From Tetragonia tetragonoides (Eukaryota; Streptophyta; Magnoliopsida; Caryophyllales; Aizoaceae), in NCBI GenBank assembly GCA_038025085.1, contig CM076147.1:26637001-26701000 (forward strand): 64,000 bases of DNA. The letters run 5' to 3'. The notes beneath the pieces are model-generated. The model ran no database searches, was not told where the DNA came from, and was given only the letters and a program-made list of their open reading frames with translations. Shown here piece after piece: positions 41,627-54,400 of this stretch; positions within the stretch are counted from its first letter, which is position 1, and each line of letters begins with the position of its first letter. Both the position numbers and the translations under genes were made by a program.

Positions 41627-44506
41627 TAATGTTTCGCCAAATGAATTTCTTGACATCGGCCTCCGAGATTGTAGATACTGCGTCAGCCTTGATCCATTTC
41701 GTGAAGTAATCGACAGCGACGATGACGAACTTTCTCTGGTACTTAGCCATTGGGAAGGGGCCAAGGATATCCATGCCCCAGCGTGCAAATGGCAGCGTCG
41801 TGGAAACAGGGTGCAGCTCGGTTGCCGGTTTCTGAGGAGTGTTGGCGAACCTCTGACATTTATCGCACATTTTGGTGTAGGAGATAGCGTCTTGCCTTAA
41901 TGTAGGCCAGAAGTAGCCCATCCTGAGGGTCTTCCCTATCAGTGCTCACCCACCAATGTGCGAGCTGCAGACGCAATCATGGAGCTCTGCTAACACTTTT
42001 TGGCCAGATGCCGGGGTAATGCACTTCAGCAACGGTTGCGTGTATGATTGTTTGTATAGCTGGCCGTCAAACATGGTGAACCATTTTACCCTACGCTCAA
42101 GTTTCTCTGCCTCATTCTTACCTTCCGGGAGAGTCCCGGTTGTTAGAAATTAGATGATGGGGTCCATCCAGGTTTGACTCCTGTCTATTACCATACTTTC
42201 GGTCTTCTCAATGTTGCGTTCAGCTTTGATATCCTAGAACACTGTCCTTGGATGGTCGCTCTTGGCCAAGCTTGCGAGCTTCGACAGGGCGTCTGCCTGA
42301 TTGTGCTCTAATCGGGGCACCTGGCTGACTTCGAATGTAATCAGTTGCGAGACAAGTTCTTTTGTCTTGGCGAGGTAGGCGCTCATATTTTTGTCCCTGG
42401 CTTCGTACGTTCCCAGTATTTGACTAACTACCAACTGGGAGTTAGAGTAAGCTCAAATTTTGCATGCCCCAGCAGCCAGGCAATATTCTGTTCCCGCGAT
42501 TAGGGCCTCATATTCTGCTTCATTGTTGGTGGCGTTGAACTTGAATCTGAGGGTGTATTCTAGTCTTCGCCCTCAGGCGAGGTGCAAATGAGCCCCGCCC
42601 CTGAGCCCTTTGTTGTTGATTACCCATCGACGTAGATGGTCCAAGGAATATCAGGTTTAGGGGAGGGCGTTGGTTGCCTTGTGCTTTCAGCTAGAAAATC
42701 TGCGATGGCTTGCCCCTTTATAGCTTTGCGAGGCTCATATTCGATATCCAATCCTTGGAAGTGTACAGCCCATTTTAACATTCGACCAGCATTGTCGAAT
42801 TTGCCAAGAATGTTCTTGAGCGAATGGTCGGATAGAACGACCACTTTATGGGACTCAAAGTATGGCTTTAGCCTTTTGCTGCTGTGTACAGGGCGAGCAC
42901 CACCTTTTCAATCAACTGGTAGCTTGACTCGGCGCTGTTGTAGGCGTGGCTTGTGTAGTATACCGATCTCTGGATTTTGTCTCTTTCAACAAAAAGCACG
43001 GAGCTGACGGCCGTGTCCGAAGTGGCGAGATAACAGAACAATTCTTCTCCCGGGTTGGGGACTACCATGGTGGGGAGTTTCGTGAGATATTGCTTCAATT
43101 CTTCGAATGCTCTGACCGCCTCTTGGGTCCAACAGAACTTGGTGTTTTTCTGATGGTGTTGAAGAAGGGTGCGCTCTTATCGGCTCCGCGGGCAATGAAT
43201 CGTCCTAGGGCAGCGATACAGCCTGCTAATTTCTGCACTTTCTTAACTGTTCGCGGCGGCAGCATGTCAATAATTGCGGCAACTTTGTCAGGGTTGGCGT
43301 CGATTCCTCTTTGGCTTATCATGTAGCCTAAGAACTTGCCTGCCTGGACTCCAAATGTGCACTTTTTTGGATTCAGCTTCATATCATACAGTCGGAGATT
43401 CTTGAATGTTTGTCGCAGGTCCCTGACGTGGCTCCCGCCTTCTCTGGTCTTTACAATCATGTCATCGACATAGACCTCCACGTTGTCCCCCAACTAATAT
43501 TCGAATAGTAATGCCGTGTAGCAATATAACCCATGCTCTGTGATAAAGGCCGTATTTTCTTGATCGGCCACATCGAGCTGGACTTGATGTACCCAAAATA
43601 GGCGTCCATCAGGCTTAGGGTCTGATGGCCAGCTGTGGAGTCGACCATTCTGTCGATGCGGGGTAGTGGGAAGCCGCCTTTTGGGCAGGCTTTATTTAAA
43701 TCCATGAATTCTCTGCACATTCGCCATGACCCGTTCGGCTTTTTTACTAACACAACATTGCTGATCCACTCGGGATATTGGCATCCCCGGATGAATTCTG
43801 CTTCCATGAGCTTCGCGACTTCTTCTCGTACAACTTTGTTTCGCTCTTCGCCTAAATGCCTCTTCTTTTGCTTCAGAGGGATTTCCGAAGGCAATATGTT
43901 GAGGTTATGCACTATTGTGTCGGGGCTGATCCCGAATGCGAAGATGTCTCTGTAAGTTCTTAGCAGTTCGATCAGGTATGTTCGATCCTCGCCTGCGAGT
44001 GAGCTTCCGATATTCACGATTTTCTCGGGAAAGCCCACATCGAGGGGGATGTCTTCGGTTTCCTCGGCAGCTTCGGCAGATTCATTGTTGTCTGACCTTG
44101 GGTCGATGTTGTTAGAGTCCGAATGACTAATGTTCATTGTCTCGACAACTTGCTTTCTTTTGCCTTTCCGCTTAGCTTCCGAATCATCACTTTTCAAGAT
44201 TGGCCTGACCATCGTGAAATAACATTCTCGAGCGACTTTTTGATCTCCGTATAAACTTCCAACGGACCCGTCATCGCACTCGAATTTCATCAGCAGCATG
44301 TGAGTAGCGACGACGGCTCGTACTTTATTCAGGGAGGTTCGCCCGAGGATGACGTCGTATGCTGATGCATCTTCGACAACGAGGAATTCTATGTAGGTGT
44401 TACGGCATTTGCCCAGCGGCCCGAAACGGACAGGCAACCTACATGTTCCGATTGGATGGATGACCTCTTTTCCAAAACCCACAATCGGCCGGGTTACTCT
44501 CTGCAA
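41627..44506 (-). pseudogene. gypsy pol remnant: RT, two RNase H domains, truncated integrase
   Basis: Read on the minus strand. RT has KKPNGSWRMCREFMDLNKACP and, after a frameshift near 43500-43600, the catalytic YVDDMIVKT (YVDD codons at 43461-43472). A Ty3-type RNase H follows (SAESSYQLIEKVVLALY, LSDHSLKNILGKFDNAGRML). Next is a second RNase H of the archaeal type (VPRLEHNQADALSKLAS, near 42280). Integrase has the CDKCQRFANTP half of its zinc finger and a core start (WGMDILGPFP, VDYFTKWIKADAV), and stops at about 41627. The second Asp and the Glu of the integrase catalytic triad are absent. Several stops and shifts also break the frame. Confidence 0.85.
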
Positions 44507-44527
44507 CTTCTCTTCATTATAATTCAG

Positions 44528-46516
44528 CTACCATAAGCACTCTATTGATAACAAATCGGCTGAACTTCCGCTGTCGATCAGCACCCTCTTAACTCGACGG
44601 TCTTGGATTTTGAGTTCAATGACCATTGGATCATCGTGTGGCGTGATGATGCTCTTGGAATCTCTTTCTGAGAAAATCATTGACGGCATGGGTTTAACTT
44701 TTCCTGGTGCTAGCAGCATAACTTGGCTGGCTTCTCTAACGTATGCTTTGTGTCCGCTGACTGTTCGGTCGTCAAGGGGTAGTCTGCCCGCAATTGTTGC
44801 CACAAAATCACCTTCATCACTCTCTGTCCCGTCAGCCTCGGGAATGACAGGCTTCTTAGGAGCCGGGGTAATCACGGCATCCCTCCTTACATAGTTCTTT
44901 AGCCGTCCTTGGGATAAGAGTAAACGCAACGCCTTCTTTAAGTCGTTACATTCTGCCGTCGAGTGGCCGGCGTCTCCATGGAAATCACAGTACTTTGTTT
45001 TGTCTCGGAGTTTGTATGGCTGTCGGATTCTGCTGGGCTCCCGCAGCTAGTTCTTGTCTTTGATGTCGGTAAATATCACTTCACGAGGGTGCGAGAATGG
45101 GTATTCTCCATCGTTATTTGCATACGACAGCCGGCTAGCTTTCTGCGGAGCATTTTTCCTCGGCTTGGGGGTTCCGGCTATCATAACCTCAGCGGATCAC
45201 TTCTTTCCCTGCTGGGTGCTGCTCTCTCTTTCTTTTTCTTTGTTGGAGTAACAAACCTCAGTGGCTGTACAGAAACCTTCGGCTCGCTCAAGGGCTTCGT
45301 TCAAAGATATCACTTTCTTTTCTACCAAGGAAAATTTGAAATTGCCGGGGAGGAGACGTTGAAAGAAGTAAGCATATGCGACTTCGTCATTTACCTTGCC
45401 GATCTCGGTTTTGGCTGTGTTGAACTAATTAAGGTATCCTCGAAGGGGTTCTTTTCGAATTTGAACAACGCTGGCGAGGTGGGATATAGTTTTCTCCGGG
45501 CGTTTGTTCCCAACAAAGTGCTTAATGAATTTATCCGCGTGGGTTTCGAAGTTGTAGATCGATCCCCTGGGAAGATCCTTGAACCACTTTAAGGCGAGGC
45601 CTCTCAAAGTAGGTGGAAAGAATTTGCACAAGGTTGGGACGTCCATCGTGTACATGTACATATTAGCTGTGTATGCATCAACGTACTCGCTTGGATCGAT
45701 CAGCGCTATTCCATCGTAAACAGCTATGCCAGGGACTTTGATCTTCTGTAACCTTGGGGCAAACAAGATTTCTTTAGTGAAAGGTGAGTCAAGTCGTTTC
45801 TCATCCACACAGAGTTCCCCAAGTCTTCTTGCCAGCGAACCAACAGAGACCTTTCTACTACCGTCATACCGGCTACCTTCGGCTCGATCCTCCTGCCGAG
45901 ATGTGGAGGGTATGACTATCGTTTTTCTTCTGACATTGCTCTTGAAAGTTCCTGAACTGCATTCGTCCTCGACATAGGGGGTTGATGATTGACATTCTTG
46001 GTGGAGTCGGTTGATCGGCTCTCGAGCGTCAGGTTGGGAAGGTTCGCCCCGTTCTTGCCGACGATTGGTGATGTTTGTGGCATCCTCATCATTCCTTCCT
46101 TGCCGACGGTTGATGATATTTCTGGCATCTTCATCATTCTTTTCCTGTCGGTGGTTGATGATGTTTCTGGCATCTTCAGGCTTTATGAATCGTCTCGGGG
46201 CCTGCCGGACCGCCGGGGTCGCCAGCATTGTGCCAAAGTTTGGAACATTGATTGGCCAGGATGGGGCAGGCTGGGATTTTAAGGCGTCTCGCACCTCCTT
46301 CACGACTCCGTCCATGATGGTCCTCTGCATTCCGGCCAAGGCTCGGAAGAGGTCTCCTTCGTAGACAATCCCTTCGATGATCGGCTGGCCGCCTGGAGTT
46401 AGCGTGGTGGTTCGACGTGCCGGAGGGGCCGTTGGGCTTGGGACCAATGGGTCCGCCAACTGTCCGTGAGGGACTGCTGGGCCAGACTCATTAGTTACAT
46501 CCTCTACTTCCGTCAT
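44528..46516 (-). pseudogene. gypsy gag-protease remnant
   Basis: Gag starts at ATG 46516 on the minus strand about 45 bp after the primer site. A Pro/Thr-rich head is followed by three 45-bp (15-residue) tandem units of the type DARNIINRRQ (46070-46172). The gag core includes LKWFKDLPRGSIYNFETHAD. The frame meets a stop at 45425 and others before 44929. A CDFHGDAGHSTAEC zinc-knuckle-like segment lies between the stops and the protease. Protease carries DSGSSADLLS, the gypsy aspartyl motif, near 44555. It is broken, but all expected domains can be traced. Confidence 0.8.
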
Positions 46517-46562
46517 TCTATCTTCACGTGGGGTAACGAGTTGGCGCTTTGTATTTCAGTAC

Positions 46563-46582
46563 TCCCCACAGACGGCGCCAAA
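46563..46582 (-). promoter_or_regulatory. primer-binding site of the gypsy element
   Basis: TTTGGCGCCGTCTGTGGGGA on the minus strand directly follows the 5' LTR end (CCACAACA). This is the form seen after the 5' LTR in many plant gypsy elements and fixes the element's orientation. Confidence 0.8.
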
Positions 46583-46990
46583 TGTTGTGGGATATTTCTT
46601 TGGACACTGGGAGTACTGCTATTGTGTCGTTGTACCTGCAAAAGGCAGAATACGTTACTAGCCCGGAGGGGATTTCCGAGATGCGCGCTCCGATCCTTAA
46701 GTCAGTATTCTCTCTCTTTTTGGTTATAAATGATTTGATTGATTGAAAAGTAGTTGTCCTGTTCATACCTGAAATGATGGTATTTATAGGCACGGATTTC
46801 ATGGATCCTAGGGAAATCCCTTGGTGACACGTGGCATCCATAGATAGGAGGAGTATCTTGAGCCTGCTTCTGCTTGACACGTGTGCCTATAGGGCCGCCT
46901 CTGGGGTTGGTAGCTTCCAGAAGGACCATCAGAATCGACCTTAGTGAGGAATGATCCATTGGGCCTAGCTGGGTTTTTTGGGTCATAACA
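46583..46990 (-). repeat. 5' LTR of the gypsy element
   Basis: 408 bp, TG...CA ends on the minus strand. TATAAATA (46781-46788) is the likely promoter. It has a GACACGTGGC ABRE-like site (46828-46833 core) and a second CACGTG near 46877. Confidence 0.9.
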
Positions 46991-47700
46991 ATATGGTTTT
47001 GGAAAAGCAAAACCGCCTAGGAGATGGGGCAGGGTTGATTTTGAAAAAGCAAAACTGCCCCGGGGATGATTTATATTATTCCCCCGGTGGATATTCGCCC
47101 GGCCTCATGCCCACCTAAAATATAATTTAAGTATAAAAACTTATTTGACCAAACAATTTAATGAAAAAATAAAAATAATCTAATTATTTCAAAAAAAAAA
47201 CTCTCGCTTTATATCAATAAACTTCCTTAGACATATACACTAGCCATAAAAATCTCGTATGAGGCGGCCTCAAGGTGAGGCCCCTCTCATACAAGTATAA
47301 TGTCATGTCGATGTCATGCTTGTATATAGAGGTAGCCTCACCTTGAGGCGGCCTCATACAAGACTTATTATACACTAGCTTTATCAATTTTTAATTCAGT
47401 GACTTTTATAGTCATGTATTTCTAGGGGTTACTGGCTTCTGCAACTATCAACATGTGCTTTGGTTTATTTTATTTTTCCCTTCATATATTAGGGTAGATT
47501 TGGGGTGAATTTGGAACGGGTTTCGAGTGGCTTGGGGTGGGCATGGATACCCGCTGACCGTTGGGTAATTGACACATATGTGGTTTTCCATATCTTAAGT
47601 CATTTCTAGTGGGATGTAGATGGTTTTGGGGGTATTTCCGCTTGACGGGGATGGGGGCGAGTAGTGGATAGAATCACACATCCCGTGTTTAACGTACTCG
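46991..47700. mobile_element. right remnant of the hAT-like MITE hosting the gypsy element
   Basis: Resumes the family sequence with GGAAAAGCAAAACCGCC, CCCCCGGTGGATATTCGCC and CCTCATGCCCACC, which parallel the element at 30150-30310. An AT-rich centre follows. A MULE-type MITE is inserted at 47245-47368. GGGGTGGGCATGGATACCCGC near 47535 belongs to the family's right half. The right terminus was not found and may have been lost where the LINE starts. Confidence 0.45.
47245..47368. mobile_element. MULE-type MITE with 11-bp target duplication
   Basis: TATACACTAGC at 47234-47244 and 47369-47379 is a perfect 11-bp direct repeat. The 124-bp insert has near-perfect inverted ends (CTCGTATGAGGCGGCCTCAA and its inverse) with GGTGAGGC inside. 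Terminal inverted repeats with an 8-11-bp duplication are the Mutator pattern. A diverged relative lies at 63533-63640, and a short fragment of it may occur near 15650. Confidence 0.75.
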
Positions 47701-47875
47701 TTTGTATATAAATAACACCTTGAATTTGTGATCAGGAAAAAATAACACCTTGAAGTTATAGTAACATAAGGACATTGTTGGAGGACATTCAGAGAAGGTT
47801 GCAACAAGATCCTAGGGACTCTAGCCTTATAAATATGGAAAAGCATTTCTGGATGAGTATAACAAATGGAGGGGG

Positions 47876-50186
47876 GTGGAGGAGAGGATCTTACAGCAAA
47901 AAGCGAAGATGACTGATGTTAACCTTGGAGATGAAAATAATCGTTATTTCCATGCAAAGGTTAAGGAAGGTACTGTGAGGCATAATGTGAAAGCCTTGTT
48001 TGATGCTACTGGTGCCTGCCACACTGATGACAGCAAGATTAGTGACCTCATTGTTGAGTTTTATAAGGGTTTGTTTGGCACTGAACACCAGGTAACCCCC
48101 TTTGAAGCTGCTTTATTTCAAGAGGGCCCCTCTCTGCTTCCCTCACAACGTGAGGAGCTGGTGGCTGAGTTTAGTGACCAGGAGATAAAGGATGTTATTT
48201 TTAGCATCCCTGACCTCAAGGCCCCAGTCCCGGATGGGTATTGTTCTTCTTTTTTCAAGCAAGCTTGGGCTATGATTGGGGTGGATGTCTGTGATGCTAT
48301 AAGAGACTTTTTTGTGTCTGGCAAAATGTTGAAGGCACTTAATTCTACAACCATCACTTTGGTTCCTAAATGCGCAAACCCCTCTACAGTGGGAGAATAC
48401 AGGCCCATTGCGTGCTGCAATATTTTGTACAAAGCTATCACAAAGCTCCTGGCTGATAAGATGAAAAAGTACATTCCTGACTTAGTAGGGAGTGAACAAT
48501 CTGCGTTTATTCCAGGAAGGAGAATACATGACAATATTCTGTTGGCCCACGAGTTGGTCAATAAGTATGGACGTAAGGGTGTCTCCCCCCGTGCTATGTT
48601 AAAGATCGAAGTCATAAAAGCTTATGACTCGGTCCAATGGGAGTTCTTGGAGGGGATGTTAAACGTGATGGGGTTTCCTATAGGGTTTTTGTTGATAGGG
48701 TTATGACATGTGTTACCACGCCTCAATTTTCCATCAACATAAATGGCAGTTTGAGAGGTTTTTTCCTGGGGAGAAGAGGGCTTAGGCAAGGGGACCCAAT
48801 GTCCCTTACTTATTTGTCTTGTGCATGGAGGGGTTATCTAGATTGATGAGGAAGCTCCCTAGTTGCCCGTCTTTTAGGATGCATCAAAAATATTGCAGGG
48901 TTAGTCTTACACACCTTATTTTTGCTGACAATCTACTGGTGTTTACCAGGGGAGATAAATCTTCCATTCTTGCTACTTTAGGGGTGTTTAATCAATTTGC
49001 TGGTTTCTCTGGGTTGATGGCAAATGATAGCAAGAGTTATCTCTACTCTGGGGGAGTTGAGGAGACTACCCGTCTTGATATTTTGGTGACTACTGGGTTT
49101 CAAGAACGGAACCTCCCTGTCAAATACTTGGGTGTGCCGTTGTCTGCTGCTAGATTGACTAGAGGACTGTGCCAGCCCCTACTCAACACCATCTCGAGAC
49201 ATGTGAACCATTGGACAAGTTAGCTTCTGAGTTATGCGGGTAAACTTCAACTTTGAAATTCTGTTATTTTTTCCACATTGAATTACTAGTGTTCAATTTT
49301 TCTCTTGCCTAAACAAGTGATTTATGAGATTCACAAGTTGGGGAGAGCGTTATTTTGGGGAAAATTGGGAAAGCCTCATGCTATGTTCCCTGTTAGTTGG
49401 CAAAAGATGTGTTGTCCTAAGAAAACCAGAGGACTTCATATCAGAGATATTGAAAAATGGAATATTGCAGCTATCTGTAAGAATGTATGGTGGATTGAGA
49501 AGGAGGGTGCAGGGTGCTGGGCTGAATGGATCAGAGCCTATCACCTGCGCAATGGGTGCATTTGGACTGTTAAGTCAAATTCTGGGAGCTCCTTGGTATG
49601 GAGGAAAATGCTATGTGTTAGGGATGGATTAGTACACATTTTGGTTCGTGTCATGCAGCTAAGATGGGGCTTATGGCTTGTAGTCAGAGAGGGAGGTTCT
49701 TGCACCAGAGAGTGTATGACTTATTTTCTTAACCACTTGCTGTTAAAAGGTGGCATAAACTTGTTTGGGAGAGGGGAGCTAGACCACGACACTCTGTTAT
49801 TGCTTGGCTGGTTTGTCAAAAGAAGTTGCTGACGCGCAGTGCTCTAGTAGCTCGAGGGCTGCAGGTTGAGAACAAATGTGGCATCTGTGGAGAAGAAGAG
49901 GAGGAGTGTGATCATCTATATTTTTCTTGCCCGTTTGCCCATACAGTGTGGCGGAGTATGTTGAACTAGGTGCGAATCTGTAGAAACCCGCTTAGTTTAG
50001 GGCACGAAATTTATTGGTTTGCTAGATATTGTAAGGGGAAGAGTGTGTGTATATGCATCTGAGGAGGGCAGTTTTTGTGACGACGGTGTACGAGATTTGG
50101 CGTGAGAGAAACTTGCGAGTGTTTCAGCAAAAAGCACGGGCTACTGAGTTAGTTGTAAAGGAAATCCAAACTAGTGTTTATGTGAG
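47876..50186 (+). pseudogene. LINE reverse transcriptase remnant
   Basis: Frames joined by shifts near 48690, 48820 and 49230 carry LINE RT blocks: LGDENNRYFHAKVKEG, the PVPDGYCSSFFKQAW block, [56 protein letters not shown] and HLIFADNLLVF. Two active-site positions look changed: motif A reads [13 protein letters not shown] (usually KID) and the FADD box reads FADN. The C-terminal zinc-finger region (CGICGEEEEECDHLYFSC, near 49870) typical of plant LINEs is present. With several frameshifts and an altered catalytic box it is inactive. Confidence 0.85.
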
Positions 50187-51370
50187 TGTTGTATTTGTTG
50201 ATTTTGATGATGATAGAAAATTGATACTTATTTAGCTAATGATTATATTCGAGTTTTGTGAATACAAGGAATCCAAGACAAGTAGATGTTGTAGATCTGA
50301 ATGCATATGCTATGAAGGTTGATCCAAAAACAACATTACTTGAAGATGACATGAAGTTGGAAGAAAGAGCTTTATTGTTTTATTAGACTTCATATAAGAG
50401 AAGTGGTGTCTTAAGGCGTTGAGGTTGGATCATAGGTATAGTTGGTAACAGAGGAAGTAACAGCCTAGGAACAAATGTGTCTTACCAAGTATTTTTAAGT
50501 ACATGAGTCTTTGCGTGCTATTGGTGAAAACGTTTGACAGAAGTTTACCTCTGGGTAAATAGCTTTCCTAAAATTGTTTTCAAAAATATTTCTTTTGTAC
50601 TTATAAAAGTTTTCTTGAAAATCTTTTTAAGAAAGCCTTGCTATACAAGGACTCTTTGTTATTCTCTAAAAGATTCTATCTCTTTATTATCTTTTAGTGA
50701 TTTATTTTGATTCAAAGAGTTTAGTTTTCTTAAACAGAAAGATATTCTCATTGAAACCTAATTGGTCTCTACTTGTTATTAGGTCAGATAAATCTCCCTA
50801 TAATAGTCTGTTAACTGCTAAGTTGAAAGGTTACGAAATCACAGAGCATAGAGCGTCAGTTCATTATTTACGTGATTTCATTGAAGAGTCCTGACTATTA
50901 CTGAACGAGTTACTTCACTGTTACCTTGGCATTCCTCTTGGCACTTAAGCACGTTTCTCATAAGGTTTGATTGTACCATTCTTGCTTATTGAGAAGCTTA
51001 CTGGTAATATCTTATTATTTAGAATACGGCTACCATAGCAGGTAGTTTGGTTCTCGGTTTCCACGTTGAATTCGAGAATTACGGCTCATCGATAGATTAG
51101 GGTCTATTGTACTGAGATTGGTTTTACGGCTCTTAATGGAGTTTTAGAAAATCTCTCAGGGTCGTGGTTTTACTTCTTGGTTGAGCTCAAGAAGGTTTCC
51201 ACGTAAAATCTGTGTTCTTTATTATTGCTTTGTTATTGTCTTGCTAATAAACAAACGTAATAATACTAAGCAATCGGATTTTAAGTGCTAAAATTGATAA
51301 CTTGCGAAAAAGTTTGAAAAACTTCCTAGACTCAATTCACCCCCTCTTAAGTCTATTGTTAGGTATAACA
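50187..51370 (+). repeat. 5' LTR of Sirevirus B
   Basis: 1184 bp, starting TGTTGTATTTG and ending GGTATAACA. Pairs with the 3' LTR along its whole length. Confidence 0.93.
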
Positions 51371-51372
51371 AT

Positions 51373-51384
51373 TGGTATCAGAGC
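51373..51384 (+). promoter_or_regulatory. primer-binding site of Sirevirus B
   Basis: TGGTATCAGAGC, complementary to the 3' end of initiator Met tRNA, two bases after the 5' LTR. Confidence 0.9.
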
Positions 51385-51431
51385 AGGTTCTCTTGAGTAC
51401 AGGTTAATCTCTGGAGAGTAGATTGCTAACA

Positions 51432-54400
51432 ATGGACTCACTAAGTTACGGCAAGCTCGAAGAAGGTTACTCTACTAATCGACCTCCACTGTTCGAAGGT
51501 AAGCACTCTGGCTTCTGGAAAAACCGAATGGAAACATTCATCAAAGCCACGAACTACCAAATCTGGAGGGTCATCGAGTATGGCAACTATGTACCAACAA
51601 AGACCAACGAAGTTGTTCCCAAAGACTTTGATGAATATGAGGCTCAAGACTGGAAAAATCTTGAGCACAATGCAAACGCAATGCGCATGATACATTGTGG
51701 TCTTGGAACTCAGGAACACAATCGTGTTATGGGTTGCAAAACTGCTAAACAGATGTGGGAGCTTTTACAGGTAACTCATGAGGGAACGAACCAGGTAAAA
51801 GAGTCAAAAATTGATTTATTATTGACTAAATATGAATTGTTCTCCATGAAATCTAAAGAACCTATACAAGACATGATGACTCGTTTCACTAGTATCATTA
51901 ACGAGTTAGAATCTCTTGGTAGAAAAATTTCTTGTCAGGAACAGATCAGGAAGGTACTGCGTGTGTTACCTGTGGAAAGCAGGATGCCCAAGATAACAGC
52001 CCTCCAGGAAAACAAGGACTTTAGCACTTTTACTATGGAAGAGCTAACTGGGTCCTTACTGACAATACGAGATGCAACTGGAGAGTCAAGGGAAGGATCT
52101 GTATGAGAAGAAGGAGAGAGGCATAGCACTAAAAGCCGAAGAGATTCAGGGTTCCGATGATGAAGATGAAGAAATAGCTCTCTTTGTAAAAAAGATGGCT
52201 AAGATCTATCGCAACAACAAGTTTGTTGCAAAGAAGGGAACCCGAGGCAAAGGTAAAACCTCTAACTTTAATAAGTCTGATGATCTGTGTCATAAGTGCA
52301 AGCAACCAGGACATTTTATCAAAGATTGCCCACTCTGGGAAAACGGCAATCAAGCTAAGGAGACACCAAAGGGACAGCAGCTGGATAGAAAATTCCGCAA
52401 GGAAATTAAAGCAATGGCTGCTGCCTTTGGTGATGAAGAGTCAGATGAGGAACCAACTGCGAACTCAAAATCAATAGCTTTTGTCTGCTTGATGGCTCAC
52501 ACAGACAAAGAAGAAAATCAGGAGGAAGGAGAGGTAAACCTTAAAACCCTTAAACATGGAATGCATCTGCTTAACAAAGATGAATTGATGGATGTATTAG
52601 GAACTTGCATTGATGATTACTTGTGTTTAAAAAGGGAAAAACTTCAACTAGATGATGGTTTTGTCTCCTTAAAGATGGATGTGAAAATTTTGGTAAATGA
52701 AATCTCTGTGCTTGAAAAGAAAAACAAATTTTTCATATATGAAATCTCTAAGATGACAAAAACTAATTGGAAACTTAAAATCGAAAAGGAAATAATTTCT
52801 AAAGAATTAGATGGGTTGAAGATCGACTATGATATTAGTAGAAAAGTCAACTCTTGTGATTCAACAATTTACAATGGGATGAAACTTGATCTAAATCAGT
52901 TAAAGGCTGACATTGATTCTCTGAAAGAACAAGTTAATCCCTGTAAGTCGTTTGAAATTAAAAGACAAACAGCTGCTAGGCCCGCAGGTAACAGTCAAGG
53001 AACTTCTACTGAGTGTGTTCAGAGTTACCCGCGAATTGGTAGTAAGTCTGCAGGTAACAGTCAAGGAACCTCTGCTGAATGGTTCCAGAAGTACCGTAAC
53101 AGAAACGAGCATGAGTTGGGATATAGACGACCAGTGATAGGTTATGATCCCAAAAGCAAATATGCGAACTTACCTGAATGGAAATTATGCATGTATTGTG
53201 GTAAGATAGGGCATATGAGAATTAATTGCCCAAAGAGAGAAAAGGCCTTCAAAGGTAACAGAGTATACTGATAACAAAGGTACTTTTAACGTCAAAAAGG
53301 TCAAACAAATCTGGGTGAAAAAGTCTGAATTGAATGATAAATTTGTGAGAAAGGGACCCAAACAAATATGGGTTCCTAAGACTAATCTCTAATTTGATCT
53401 TGCAGGCACGAGTGAGGGGGAACAACCTATGGTACCTTGACAGTGGGTGTTCCAAGCATATGACAGGAGATAGATCTAAATTTCTCTCACTCAAGGCCTT
53501 CTCAGGTGGTAATGTGACTTTTGGAGACAATAAGAAAGGAGAAATCACAGGTATAGGAAATGTTGGTAAGACTCTTCCGTATTCCATTGAAAATGTATTT
53601 ATGATCGAGGGGTTGAAGCAAAACTTGCTAAGCGTCTCTCAATTTTGTGACAAAGGAAATGAAGTGGTATTCAATTCTGAGAAAAGCTTAGTAAGAAGGG
53701 CCGAAACCAATGAGGTCATCTTAGTTGGAAAGAGATATAATGATATATATATCATGTTGATCTAGATACTCTTCCAAATGTGGTTCTAACTTGTTTAAGT
53801 GTAGTAGAAGATGATCCATTACTATGGCATTCAAGATTGAATGTCTGCATATCCTTTAAATCAAAGAACATGGTAAGTTCTACAAGGCCACTAGAGCTCC
53901 TACATATGGATCTTTGTGGTCCTATGAGAGTGCTAAGTAGAGGAGGTAAGCGATTTATTCTTGTAATTGTTGATGATTATTCACGATTTACATGGACTAT
54001 TTTTCTATCCTCTAAAGATGAGACTTTTACTGAATTCTTATTATATGCTAGGAAGTCTCAAAAACTTCAAGGGAACAACATATTGCATATTCGTTCTGAC
54101 CATGGTACGGAGTTTGAAAACTCCAAGTTTAATGAGTTTTGCAGGGAGAATGGAGTAGATCACAATTTCTCGGCCCCAAGAACACCACAACAAAATGGAG
54201 TTGTGGAGCGTAAGAATACAACTTTGGAGGACATCGCTAGAACCATGCTAATCGCTAGTGGTCTTCCAAAGAACTTTTGGGCCGAGGCAATAAATACAGC
54301 CGGCTACATCATCAATAGGGTATCACTAAGGCCAATACTCAAGAAAACCCCTATGAACTGTATAAGGGGAGAAAGCCCAACATCATGCACTTGAGAAGTT

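Larger units (their letters stand above)
36028..46990 (-). mobile_element. Ty3-gypsy Tat-lineage element with antisense genes
   Basis: Two LTRs of 409 and 408 bp bound the element (36028-36436 and 46583-46990). The flanking pentamers GTATG and ATATG agree in four of five bases. The retroelement is on the minus strand: 5' LTR at the high-coordinate end, primer site next to it, then gag, protease, RT, RNase H, a second (archaeal-type) RNase H and a truncated integrase ending near 41627. Two RNase H domains and extra antisense ORFs between pol and the 3' LTR are known from Tat elements such as Retand and Grande. Here about 5 kb (36646-41626) on the plus strand holds four TATA-led units. Gag-pol is broken, so the copy cannot move by itself. 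Confidence 0.88.
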
